In this document: positions 1 to 7,187 of the stretch, piece by piece
Layout of the letters: every line of letters begins with the position of its first letter
Position numbering within the stretch: the first letter of the stretch is position 1
NCBI GenBank assembly: GCA_005239655.1
Contig: SBBP01000066.1
Coordinates: 1 to 12,732, forward strand
Length of the DNA: 12,732 nt
Direction of reading: 5' to 3'
From: Candidatus Microgenomatus auricola
GTDB taxonomy: Bacteria; Patescibacteriota; Patescibacteriia; UBA9570; XYC2-FULL-38-9
Translations under genes and position numbers: made by a program
Notes under the pieces: generated by a model
Seen by the model: the letters and a program-made list of their open reading frames with translations, nothing else
Databases searched by the model: none
What the model was told of the DNA's origin: nothing

Positions 1-2
1 TG

Positions 3-764
3 CTCCCTCTCCTGGATCATTTTGTTGATGGGAAGAATATTCGCAACCGTTCACACGCGATTGAATACATCCTCGGGCAACATTTGGGCGTTGGAATTCA
101 ACATGCCGTCATCCTTGCCGGAGCAGATCAGAACGGGGTACTGCATGCTCTGACGGAAGTACGGAATCGCTCGGTCATCGCATACATTTTCGAACTGCTC
201 CGTGCACACGGAATTCGCAATGTCATTTTAGTCATCGACAAGAACGGCCAGCGGTTAAAGGAACACATCGGTGATGGTGGACAATGGGGCCTACGCGTGG
301 TGTATGTCGAAGATCACGAAGGTAGCGGCACAGCACATGCGCTCTCACTTGTTGCTTCGTTTGTGAAAGAAACATTTCTTGTCGTCTATAGCGACATGCT
401 GGCTGACATTAACCTGAGTGATTTTGTCGAAAACCATAAGCAGTCTGGTTTAGTGTGCAGTGTTGCGCTCTCGTATAACCGCAGCCCGGAACAGTATGGT
501 GTTGCTCGTATGCAAGGCACACGTGTTGTGGAGTATTCTGAAAAACCAGGGAAAGAAGGAAAGCACGGCATGATGAATGCTGGCCTCTACATCTGTGAAC
601 CCAACATTTTTGAATACATCACACCGGAAATAAAATCTCTTGAAAAGGAAGTGCTCCCGAAGATCGCCGCAGACAAAAAACTGCTTGGCTACCCGTTCCA
701 AGGCAAATGGTTCGACATTTCGAAAGAGGGTGGCCGCATTCGTGCAGAACAAGAGTGGCGATAG
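3..764 (+). CDS. RHH-nucleotidyltransferase fusion, 5' partial
   Basis: The reading frame is open from base 3, so the gene starts upstream of the window; a TTG at 84 is an unlikely true start. The first ~25 visible residues (VDGKNIRNRSHAIEYIL) look like the second half of a ribbon-helix-helix domain. A sugar-phosphate nucleotidyltransferase fold follows: AVILAG strand, GSGTAHAL, the Asp of VVYSD, SEKP, NAGLYI and a C-terminal WFDIS. These match the RfbA/GlmU/ManC type, which transfers NMP from an NTP to a sugar phosphate. The family's GGxGTR...PK signature is replaced by LAGADQNGVLHALTEV, so the catalytic Arg and Lys appear lost. The enzyme may use another substrate, be inactive, or serve as a sensor. 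It ends 6 bases before the ATP-grasp-like gene and is probably cotranscribed with it. The nucleotidyltransferase fold is fairly sure; its activity is not. Confidence 0.8.
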   Translation, partial: LPLLDHFVDGKNIRNRSHAIEYILGQHLGVGIQHAVILAGADQNGVLHALTEVRNRSVIAYIFELLRAHGIRNVILVIDKNGQRLKEHIGDGGQWGLRVVYVEDHEGSGTAHALSLVASFVKETFLVVYSDMLADINLSDFVENHKQSGLVCSVALSYNRSPEQYGVARMQGTRVVEYSEKPGKEGKHGMMNAGLYICEPNIFEYITPEIKSLEKEVLPKIAADKKLLGYPFQGKWFDISKEGGRIRAEQEWR

Positions 765-770
765 CCGACT

Positions 771-2141
771 ATGCCAGAGCAGAAACGGACTCGCCGCATT
801 GAGCATCGACGTAAGCCCATCACGCGCTCACCGGAGCAACGGGTGCACGCCATCAACGAGGCGGCAAAAGGATTCGTCTGGTACGACTCTGAGCGGAAAA
901 GCGAGGTGCCGCAGGAATCGCATTTACCGTTTCGCATTTCACCAGAACCATTCGCCCTCCCACAGGAACTTCGCGAGCAACTCCCTCGGTATACTGATGC
1001 TGTAGTCAGCTTCTATAATTTTTGCGACGATTTTTTTTCGACCTGTTCTGAAAATGACCCGTGGTTCGACTACGTCTTTCGCAATAAACCGGAACGGCTT
1101 CGGCAAGAAAGAAGTCGCCCTGGACGCCACCTCTTTCTGCGTCCGGATTTCATTTTGACGGAAGGAGCGCCTATGCTCGTTGAACTCGAAACGTCACCGT
1201 TTGGGTTTGGGTTATCCTCTTTTCTCACAACCGCATACCAGAAAGAGGGCTGCACCGTTATGGGGAATCCCGACTCGATTGCACGCGCGTTTCGCGAGCA
1301 CTGCAATCGAATCGACGGCAGGCATCGCCCTTCCTTCGCATTCGTGCTCACTGAGCATACGAAACGTTACGACGGACAACTGCGTTATGTCTCTGCCCTG
1401 CTTGCACAGCAGGGTATGGAAAGCCATGTATGGAATAGTCGTGATGTGACGGCAGACGGAAATACCTTAAGCGCTGACGGTGACCGTGCTGATTTTTTGT
1501 ACCGCGGTTTCTACCTGCATGAAATGGAATCTGACCCACAACTGCGAAAACTCGTTGAACAAATGGCGGATCGAACAATCCCTCCACTGAAAGCCCATCT
1601 CGAAGAAAAAGCTCTGCTTGCGTTGGTGTGGGACCCTGCACACGAACAGCGTCTTCGCGATGCCGTTGGTCACGATCACTTTGCCGCGCTGCGTGAATGT
1701 GTTCCGCCCACGTGGGTCGTCGACCCGAAACGCATTCCGGATGCACTACGTGGCCAGGTGCAAAAATGGCCAGACCTTGCCAAACAATCTCGGAAACAAC
1801 GTCAATACGTCTTGAAGCCTTCGGGATTTACTACACACAGCTCCTGGAGTCGCGGCGTACAATTCCTGCACAAAATGAGCAGTCAAAAAATCCACGAATC
1901 CTTTGAACATGTGCTTGCATCTCCGACAACGTATATTCTTCAAGAGTTCCGCGAAGGGAAACGTTTTTCGCAGCCCTATTATGACTTCGCGGATGGAACT
2001 TTACATGAAATGCATGGGAAAGTACGATTCACACCGTACATTGATACTGCGCACCGACACATCCTCACTGCAAAAGCGACGATACGCGAGCATACCGACT
2101 ACATTCATGCATCAACAGATTCGATAACAACCGCCGTATGA
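771..2141 (+). CDS. ATP-grasp-like ligase, function unknown
   Basis: This 456-residue soluble protein has a basic N-terminus. Residues 124-145 (RPDFIL...VELETSPFG) resemble the segment of glutathionylspermidine-synthase-like ATP-grasp enzymes in which an Arg and acidic residues hold substrate and metal. Residues 347-363 (VLKP then WSRGV) look like the ATP-binding Lys strand and glycine loop, 388-393 (YILQEF) like the adenine-contact strand, and 414-424 (MHGKVRFTPYI) like the metal/phosphate region. The family joins a carboxylate to an amine or thiol through an acyl-phosphate; the substrate here is unknown. It starts 6 bases after the nucleotidyltransferase and its stop overlaps the HAD start (ATGA), so translation is probably coupled. 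I recognise the fold only by motif, not by close similarity to a named enzyme. Confidence 0.72.
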   Translation: MPEQKRTRRIEHRRKPITRSPEQRVHAINEAAKGFVWYDSERKSEVPQESHLPFRISPEPFALPQELREQLPRYTDAVVSFYNFCDDFFSTCSENDPWFDYVFRNKPERLRQERSRPGRHLFLRPDFILTEGAPMLVELETSPFGFGLSSFLTTAYQKEGCTVMGNPDSIARAFREHCNRIDGRHRPSFAFVLTEHTKRYDGQLRYVSALLAQQGMESHVWNSRDVTADGNTLSADGDRADFLYRGFYLHEMESDPQLRKLVEQMADRTIPPLKAHLEEKALLALVWDPAHEQRLRDAVGHDHFAALRECVPPTWVVDPKRIPDALRGQVQKWPDLAKQSRKQRQYVLKPSGFTTHSSWSRGVQFLHKMSSQKIHESFEHVLASPTTYILQEFREGKRFSQPYYDFADGTLHEMHGKVRFTPYIDTAHRHILTAKATIREHTDYIHASTDSITTAV

Positions 2142-2590
2142 AGACGCCTCTCTACCCTCAAAGCATTATCTTTGACTTCAATCGCACCCTGTACAATCCC
2201 GAAACGAACTCACTCGAGCCTGGAGCCGAAGAGATGATCCTGTATTTCTACAATCGCGGATGGAAGGTATATGTTGTCGCGAAGTCCGGCGAGGGACGAG
2301 AGGAGATGATTCAACGTACGCCGTTTGCTCCCTACCTGCGCAAGGTGATCGTGGCACCGACAAAACGTGTGGAAGACTTCCGTGCCTGCGCCGACGATGC
2401 CGGTATGCCATTGGAAGATATTGTTGTGGTTGGTGACCGCGTGAAGTCAGAAATACGTATTGGCAAACAACTCGGCATGCTCACGGTGTGGTACCGCAAA
2501 GGAAAATTCGCCGACGAAGAGCCGGATTCGCCCATGGAAGAGCCGGACGAAATCATTACAGATCTGTGCGAACTGAAAAATTTTTTATAG
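2138..2590 (+). CDS. HAD-superfamily hydrolase with altered motif I
   Basis: A compact 150-residue HAD protein without a visible large cap domain. Motif I is IIFDFNRTLY: the nucleophile Asp13 is present and Thr17 is kept, but the usual second Asp (acid/base) is Asn15. Motif II may be Ser50 (VVAKS), motif III Lys76, and motif IV GD99-100 followed by Glu105 (VVVGDRVKSEI). The stretch after motif IV (IGKQLGMLTVWY) is typical of phosphatases of the phosphoglycolate phosphatase/YjjG type. The likely role is a phosphomonoesterase acting on a metabolite made by the two upstream genes. The D-to-N change may slow hydrolysis or shift the chemistry. The start overlaps the ATP-grasp stop by 4 bases. The stop lies 4 bases from the stop of the convergent glutamate dehydrogenase. 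Confidence 0.82.
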   Translation: MKTPLYPQSIIFDFNRTLYNPETNSLEPGAEEMILYFYNRGWKVYVVAKSGEGREEMIQRTPFAPYLRKVIVAPTKRVEDFRACADDAGMPLEDIVVVGDRVKSEIRIGKQLGMLTVWYRKGKFADEEPDSPMEEPDEIITDLCELKNFL

Positions 2591-2594
2591 GCAG

Positions 2595-3830
2595 CTACAC
2601 TCGCCCCCGTGCCTTCATCGCCTCAGCAATACGCGCTGTCGCCACAATGTATGCTGCAGTGCGTAAATCGCAGTGGTATTGCTTTGCCGACTTCCACACG
2701 TCGCGGAACGACGACACCATGATTGGCCGCAACTTGGCAAGGACTTCTTTTTCGGTCCAATAGTAGTTCATCAAGTTCTGCACCCACTCAAAATACGAAA
2801 CCGTTACGCCACCGGCGTTTGCTAAAATATCTGGCACCACAACGATGCCGCGCTTGAACAGTTTCGTGTCTGCTTCTGGCAACGTTGGACCGTTGGCCAA
2901 TTCCACAATCACTTTTGCTTTGATGCGAGCGGCGTTGCGGCCAGTGATCACCCCTTCCAACGCCGCCGGAACCAAAATATCACAGGCGTGTGTGAGGATC
3001 TGCTCATTCGTGATCGATTTGGTTCCGCCAAAACCAACAACAGAGCCTGTGGCTTTTTTGTGTGCCCCAACGGCAGCGATATCGAGACCGTCGTGATTCA
3101 CAATGCCGCCACGCGAGTCAGACACGCCGATCACCTTCCACCCTTTTGCCTGCGCCAATGCCGCATACGTCGCACCTGCATTCCCAAATCCTTGCACGAC
3201 GACGGTCGGATTCTTTAACTTCATTAGCGGCAATAGTTCTTCGGTCACGTACATTCCGCCTTGTGCCGTTGCCGTACCGCGGCCCTGCGAACCACCAACC
3301 GCAATCGGCTTGCCGGTAATCACTGCGGGACTCAAGCGCCCAACCACGTTCGAATACTCATCCATCATCCATGCCATGATTTTCGGGTTGGTGTAGACAT
3401 CGGGCGCTGGAATATCTTTGTCTGGACCAATAAAGTTGCTCATCGCACGTGCCCATCCGCGTGACAGGCGTTCCAACTCGCCTTCAGACAATTTTTTGGG
3501 GTCAACGGTCACGCCGCCTTTGCCACCGCCAAACGGAATTCCAACGGTCGCGCATTTGAATGTCATCCAAAAAGCCAACGCGCGCACTTCGTGGATGTTT
3601 GTTTTTGGGTGAAACCGAATGCCTCCCTTAAACGGACCCCGTGAATCATCATACTGGACGCGATATCCTTCAAACATGCGCAAACTGCCGTCGTCCATCT
3701 CAACAGGGATGGACACGCGCAACTCACGCATCGGGCGACTCAACCGGCTGACAACGCGTGGATTCAGACCGATCAGCTCTGCAGCTTTCCGGAGCTGTTC
3801 CTGCGCTGCCTGAAATGGATTTTGTGGCAT
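2595..3830 (-). CDS. gdhA: Glutamate dehydrogenase
   Basis: A full-length (411 aa) Glu/Leu/Phe/Val dehydrogenase that catalyses reversible oxidative deamination of glutamate to 2-oxoglutarate and ammonia in the cytosol. The N-terminal domain has RGPFKGGIRFHP (64-75), Lys92, the GGGKGG catalytic-lysine loop (101-106, Lys104) and the Asp of PAPDVYT (Asp144). The C-terminal Rossmann domain has GFGNAG (214-219) and Asp238 after the second strand. The coenzyme (NAD or NADP) cannot be settled by eye. The ATG at 3830 fits the family, whose N-terminus starts with an NPF-type segment and a helix as here. It lies inside the 3' end of the aminotransferase gene (107-base overlap) and has no Shine-Dalgarno sequence, so initiation is probably coupled to upstream translation. 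It is the last gene of the trxA-trxB-aat-gdhA operon. Confidence 0.95.
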   Translation of the reverse strand: MPQNPFQAAQEQLRKAAELIGLNPRVVSRLSRPMRELRVSIPVEMDDGSLRMFEGYRVQYDDSRGPFKGGIRFHPKTNIHEVRALAFWMTFKCATVGIPFGGGKGGVTVDPKKLSEGELERLSRGWARAMSNFIGPDKDIPAPDVYTNPKIMAWMMDEYSNVVGRLSPAVITGKPIAVGGSQGRGTATAQGGMYVTEELLPLMKLKNPTVVVQGFGNAGATYAALAQAKGWKVIGVSDSRGGIVNHDGLDIAAVGAHKKATGSVVGFGGTKSITNEQILTHACDILVPAALEGVITGRNAARIKAKVIVELANGPTLPEADTKLFKRGIVVVPDILANAGGVTVSYFEWVQNLMNYYWTEKEVLAKLRPIMVSSFRDVWKSAKQYHCDLRTAAYIVATARIAEAMKARGRV

Positions 3831-5022
3831 GGGTTCGATTGTTATACTGTTCTAAGGCTATTGTAAGGATTTCCAACGCCCGTTTCAACTCCTTTGTATT
3901 GAGGACGTAGGCGATGCGAATTTCTTTTTCTCCTTTGCCCGGAGTTGCATAAAATCCCGGCGCTGGAGCAACGAGCACGGTTTCACATTCATGCTGAAAT
4001 TCTTCGATCATCCATTTGGAGAAATTTTCCGCGGAATCGACAGGCAATTCACAAATCGTGTAAAAAGCCCCTTCTGGCTTGTGCGCCTTTACGCCTGGAA
4101 TCTTCTTCAGCGCTGCATCCACCGCATCGCGGCGCGCATGCCACTCATGAATGAGCGGCGGTACGATTTCCTGATGCTGTTTCAGAACAGGAATCATCGC
4201 CATTTGCTCGACTGTGGGCGATGATAGGCGCGACATGCAGAATTTCACGACCGCTTTCATGACATCGACATTCCGTGACACGATTGCTCCGATGCGTGCG
4301 CCACACAAGTTGAAGCGCTTGGAAATGCTGTCAACAACAATCAAGCGGTGGTTGGGATCGGGGTAAGATAAAAACGTCTGCACTTCGCCGTCGAACACAA
4401 ATTCGCGATAGACTTCGTCGGCAATCAAAAACAGGTCATGCTTTTCCGCAAGCGCAAACAGGCGATCCATTTCGTCTTTGCGAAGCACTGTACCGGTTGG
4501 GTTCGACGGATTACAGACGAGAATCGCTTTGGTTCGTTCGTTGATTGCCGCTTCAATCTCGGCGTCGCTCGGCAAATGGAATCCGGTTTCGATGTCGAGC
4601 GTCACGGGATGCAATTTCACACCAGCAATCGTGGCAAACGCATTGTAGTTGGTATAAAACGGTTCAAACACCACCACTTCTTCGTTGTGGTCAGCGACAA
4701 GGCAGGTGATGAATTGCAGCGCTTCGGATCCGCTCGTCGTGATTGCCAGTTCGGAACGGTCAAGGTCGACGCTGTACGTTTTGTAATACTCCCGCCACGC
4801 ATCAATTGCCTCAACCGCCCCTTGCGAACGTTTGTACGCCACGGGATTTTCCGACATTGCAGACAGCGCATCATAAAATGACTGCGGAGTTGGCAAATCC
4901 GGCTGACCGATATTCAAGTGGTAGACGCACACTCCTTTTTTCTTCCGTTCTTCAGCGCTGTCCACAAGTTTACGCAGCGGTGAGGCTTGCAAAGAACTGG
5001 CACGCGGTGAAATCTGTGGCAT
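3724..5022 (-). CDS. Class I PLP aminotransferase (aspartate-aminotransferase family)
   Basis: A 432-residue fold-type I aminotransferase that moves an amino group between an amino acid and 2-oxoglutarate. Visible motifs are the substrate-side NIGQPD (37-42), NPSNPTG (171-177, Asn174), ADEVY (201-205; Asp202 and Tyr205 contact PLP), SISK with the Schiff-base Lys235, and the carboxylate-binding Arg369 (EIRIAYVLN). The ATG at 5022 lies 2 bases after the trxB stop. A longer form from 5049 would only add residues overlapping trxB. Family homology should end near residue 395 (EQYNN). The last ~36 residues are a Ser/Arg/Glu-rich tail read in a different frame from the start of gdhA, and look like read-through after loss of a stop. 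Pairing with gdhA fits glutamate-linked transamination; the exact amino-acid specificity is unknown. Confidence 0.93.
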   Translation of the reverse strand: MPQISPRASSLQASPLRKLVDSAEERKKKGVCVYHLNIGQPDLPTPQSFYDALSAMSENPVAYKRSQGAVEAIDAWREYYKTYSVDLDRSELAITTSGSEALQFITCLVADHNEEVVVFEPFYTNYNAFATIAGVKLHPVTLDIETGFHLPSDAEIEAAINERTKAILVCNPSNPTGTVLRKDEMDRLFALAEKHDLFLIADEVYREFVFDGEVQTFLSYPDPNHRLIVVDSISKRFNLCGARIGAIVSRNVDVMKAVVKFCMSRLSSPTVEQMAMIPVLKQHQEIVPPLIHEWHARRDAVDAALKKIPGVKAHKPEGAFYTICELPVDSAENFSKWMIEEFQHECETVLVAPAPGFYATPGKGEKEIRIAYVLNTKELKRALEILTIALEQYNNRTHATKSISGSAGTAPESCRADRSESTRCQPVESPDA

Positions 5023-5024
5023 AG

Positions 5025-6011
5025 TTATTGTTCTTGTGAGTGCTTCCAATCAACAGCAATTGCTGGTTTGCCGATCATCTTTTGAATGTAGTGATAGGCA
5101 GATAGTGCTGCCTTTGCCCCTTCGCCGGCAGAAATCACCACTTGCTTATCACGCAGCGGGGTGACATCACCTGCAGCATACAACCCTGGCGTTCGTGTTT
5201 CGTTGTTTGGCGTGACAACAATCGATTTTGTTTTGTCGTACTCAACCAAATCACCAACCCATGCAGAATCAATTTTGTGACCGTTCTCAACAAACACACC
5301 GTCAACGGCGATCGTGTCTTCTGTGCCATCTTTTGCGGCAACGGTTATTCCGGTGACGCGCTGACTTCCCTCGATCCGCAACACCTTAGATTCCAAACGG
5401 AGTTGAATGGCGGAGTTGCCTTGCACCTGTTCAAACAATTTTTTGTACGTTGGGTATCCGGCTTTGTCGTGAATCAATGTCACGTGTGCGTTCAGTCTTG
5501 CGAGCAACAACGCGGCGTCGAGTGCCTCGTATGTTCCGCCGACCACCGCGACGTTTTTATTTTTATACAACGGCGCGTCACAGGTAGCGCAATAGGTGAC
5601 TCCCTTGCCTTGCAACTCTTGTTCTCCGGGCACATCCAAATTGCGCGGCGTCAGACCGAATGCCAGAATCACGGCTTTCGCGGTGTAGTCTTTTTTTGAA
5701 GAGGTCACGGTGAAGACATCGCCAGTCTTTTTGAGAGCGCGCGCTGTTTCATACACAAACTCTGCGCCGTGTGATTTGGCGTGCTCTTGAAACTGCATCA
5801 TCAAATCCACTCCGCCAATCTGTGAAATGCCTGGGTAGTTTTCAATGGACGGTGTCATCGCGGCTTGCCCACCAATCGACTTGGTGACGACCAGTGTTTT
5901 GAGTGTGCGGCGACACGCGTACAGCGCCGCAGTCAACCCTGCTGCTGCTCCACCAACAATAATAACGTCGTAGTCTGTCGCGAGCGCTTCTGTTTTAGGC
6001 TGAGAGTTCAT
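5025..6011 (-). CDS. trxB: Thioredoxin-reductase-like flavoprotein, atypical electron donor site
   Basis: A 328-residue low-molecular-weight thioredoxin reductase that passes electrons through FAD and a CxxC disulfide to thioredoxin. The FAD dinucleotide fold (IIVGGAAAG, 17-25), the redox CATC (141-144) and the C-terminal FAD motif GLYAAGDV (276-283) are intact. The second nucleotide-binding domain departs from the norm. The usual GGGxSAxE reads VGGTYEALDAA (157-167), and the HRRxxxR loop that binds the NADPH 2'-phosphate reads HDKAGY (181-186). This suggests that NADPH is not the donor; NADH, ferredoxin or a flavin-linked donor are alternatives known in the family. The ATG at 6011 overlaps the trxA stop by 17 bases. 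A TTG at 6050 gives a longer, less natural N-terminus. It is the obvious partner of the adjacent thioredoxin. Confidence 0.92.
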   Translation of the reverse strand: MNSQPKTEALATDYDVIIVGGAAAGLTAALYACRRTLKTLVVTKSIGGQAAMTPSIENYPGISQIGGVDLMMQFQEHAKSHGAEFVYETARALKKTGDVFTVTSSKKDYTAKAVILAFGLTPRNLDVPGEQELQGKGVTYCATCDAPLYKNKNVAVVGGTYEALDAALLLARLNAHVTLIHDKAGYPTYKKLFEQVQGNSAIQLRLESKVLRIEGSQRVTGITVAAKDGTEDTIAVDGVFVENGHKIDSAWVGDLVEYDKTKSIVVTPNNETRTPGLYAAGDVTPLRDKQVVISAGEGAKAALSAYHYIQKMIGKPAIAVDWKHSQEQ

Positions 6012-6318
6012 CGAGTTTCGACTGGAGAACAGATTTTTCCTGAACGCCAACCATCTGGTCGACTGGCTTTCCTCCTTTGAAGAAGATGATCGTGGGAATG
6101 CTCATCACACCGTATTTGGATGGTGTGTCGTTATTCTCGTCGATGTTCATTTTGACGATCTTTACGCTCTTGCCCTCGTTGTCTTTGGCAAGTTCTTCCA
6201 CAATCGGGCCGAGCATTCGGCACGGGCCACACCACGGCGCCCAAAAATCAACGAGCACAGGGGTGCTGGATTGAAGCACTTCTTTCTCAAAGTCTGCATC
6301 AGAGATTTGCTGTGGCAT
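5995..6318 (-). CDS. trxA: Thioredoxin
   Basis: A classic 107-residue thioredoxin. It carries the WCGPC active site (29-33), the buried Asp24 of VLVDFW, and the cis-proline loop SIPTIIFF (73-80, Pro75). It reduces protein disulfides in the cytoplasm using electrons from the downstream TrxB. The ATG at 6318 gives the standard thioredoxin N-terminus (MPQQISDADFEKEVL). The frame remains open upstream to 6573, but that stretch runs antisense to the regulator gene and has no thioredoxin homology. There is no Shine-Dalgarno sequence. An extended -10 box about 32 bases upstream marks the likely operon promoter. It is the first gene of the trxA-trxB-aat-gdhA operon. Confidence 0.96.
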   Translation of the reverse strand: MPQQISDADFEKEVLQSSTPVLVDFWAPWCGPCRMLGPIVEELAKDNEGKSVKIVKMNIDENNDTPSKYGVMSIPTIIFFKGGKPVDQMVGVQEKSVLQSKLDELSA

Positions 6319-6349
6319 ATCGTATTTCGGATTAATAGATAGTGGCAGT

Positions 6350-6379
6350 ATTTTAGCATTGTCGTTGAGCATACGTCCA
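6350..6379 (-). promoter_or_regulatory. Extended -10 promoter for the trxA operon
   Basis: On the minus strand TGCTAAAAT occupies 6358-6350 (an extended -10, TGn then TAAAAT). A weak -35 (TGGACG, 6379-6374) lies 18 bases further up. The predicted leader is about 25 bases. It faces the similar plus-strand box of the regulator gene. Confidence 0.5.
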
Positions 6380-6381
6380 GA

Positions 6382-6410
6382 CTGCTTCTTCATCAATTCT
6401 ATGCTAAGAT
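6382..6410 (+). promoter_or_regulatory. Extended -10 promoter for the NrtR-like gene
   Basis: TGCTAAGAT at 6402-6410 is an extended -10. The -35 position, 17 bases upstream (CTGCTT, 6382-6387), is poor. The start site would fall about 10 bases before the ATG, so the leader is very short. Together with the minus-strand TGCTAAAAT box it forms an inverted pair (8 of 9 bases) about 50 bases apart, where a regulator could act on both promoters. Confidence 0.45.
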
Positions 6411-6427
6411 TACGACCTGCTCTGAGT

Positions 6428-7096
6428 ATGCAACAAACGACTGAACAAAACATTAAGGTCGCGGTCGACACTGCGGTATTTACGATCGCTGATAACCACC
6501 TGGCTGTTTTGCTCGTGCAGATGAAACAGGAGCCGTACGTGGATCTGTGGGCAATGCCGGGCGGGTTGATCACTCAAGAGGAAACGACTGAGGATGCGGC
6601 GCTGCGCATGCTGCGTGAACAGACCGGAGTGACTGATGTCTACATTGAACAGCTCCGCACGTTCGACAGTCCTCAGCGCGACGCGTTGCACCGTGTGGTG
6701 AGTGTTGCCTACATTGCTCTTGTTCCGAGTGCGGACGTCACACTGCAGACGACGGATAAATACAAAGCCGTGCAGTGGTGGGATACGGGGAAGCTTCCAC
6801 CACTCGCATACGATCACCCACGCATGATCGACAAAGCCATCCGTCGCCTGCGTGCCAAAGTCACCTACAGTAATATTGTGTGGAGTGTGTTGCCCGAGAC
6901 GTTCACCTTATCTGAACTGCAACACGTGTATGAGGTGATTCTGGGCAAACCAATCGACAAACGAAACTTCCGCAAAAAGATTTTGTCTGTCGGCATTGTG
7001 GAGTCGACACGTCAAAAGCAAGCTGCGGCAGCGCATCGCCCTGCGGAACTGTATCGATTCACACACCGGCTGCTCAAGTATATCGATATTTTGTAG
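6428..7096 (+). CDS. NrtR-like NUDIX/winged-helix transcriptional regulator
   Basis: A 222-residue two-domain protein: an N-terminal NUDIX domain (about 9-140) and a C-terminal winged helix (about 148-215) with the NrtR-type signature FTLSELQHVYEVILG then IDKRNFRKK. NrtR proteins bind ADP-ribose or NAD-related ligands through the NUDIX domain and control NAD metabolism genes. The NUDIX box begins G46 with Glu52, but the REUXEE core reads RMLREQ (60-65): the first Glu is Met61 and the last is Gln65. Catalysis is therefore probably lost while ligand sensing remains. The ATG at 6428 sits just before the first domain strand. The gene is divergent from trxA-trxB-aat-gdhA, so that redox/nitrogen operon and the gene itself are the likely targets. 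No NAD biosynthesis gene is present nearby. Confidence 0.87.
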   Translation: MQQTTEQNIKVAVDTAVFTIADNHLAVLLVQMKQEPYVDLWAMPGGLITQEETTEDAALRMLREQTGVTDVYIEQLRTFDSPQRDALHRVVSVAYIALVPSADVTLQTTDKYKAVQWWDTGKLPPLAYDHPRMIDKAIRRLRAKVTYSNIVWSVLPETFTLSELQHVYEVILGKPIDKRNFRKKILSVGIVESTRQKQAAAAHRPAELYRFTHRLLKYIDIL

Positions 7097-7131
7097 GAAA
7101 CCTACTCCACAGAGAACAGGTCTGTTTGCTA

Positions 7132-7160
7132 TTGACAGGCCTGCTGTTTTCGCGTACAAA
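7132..7160 (+). promoter_or_regulatory. Promoter with consensus -35 for the 7188 gene
   Basis: A perfect -35 TTGACA (7132-7137), a 17-base spacer and -10 TACAAA (7155-7160; 4 of 6 matches). Two small dyads, AACAG-GT-CTGTT (7115-7126) and CAGGCCTG (7136-7143), flank the -35 and share the half-site CAGG/CCTG or CTGT, so a repressor site is possible. This is the best sigma-70-like promoter in the window. Confidence 0.6.
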
Positions 7161-7172
7161 GAGCCACGTACG

Positions 7173-7178
7173 AGGAGG
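7173..7178 (+). promoter_or_regulatory. Strong Shine-Dalgarno AGGAGG
   Basis: A perfect AGGAGG lies 9 bases before the ATG at 7188 and decides that start over the open frame upstream. Such a strong site is unlike most other genes of the window, which lack one. Confidence 0.85.
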
Positions 7179-7187
7179 GTACCACCA

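Noticed and set aside
84..86. TTG at 84 as the start of the nucleotidyltransferase
   Set aside because: The frame is open to the window edge, and the upstream residues look like an RHH domain with no Shine-Dalgarno sequence before the TTG.
6319..6573. N-terminal extension of thioredoxin antisense to the NrtR-like gene
   Set aside because: The standard thioredoxin length starts at 6318. The extension overlaps the regulator's coding region and both promoters and has no homology.
7093..7105. Hairpin GTAGG-AAA-CCTAC at the stop of the NrtR-like gene as a terminator
   Set aside because: No T-run follows on the plus strand. The T-rich side lies upstream, and there is no minus-strand gene for it to end.
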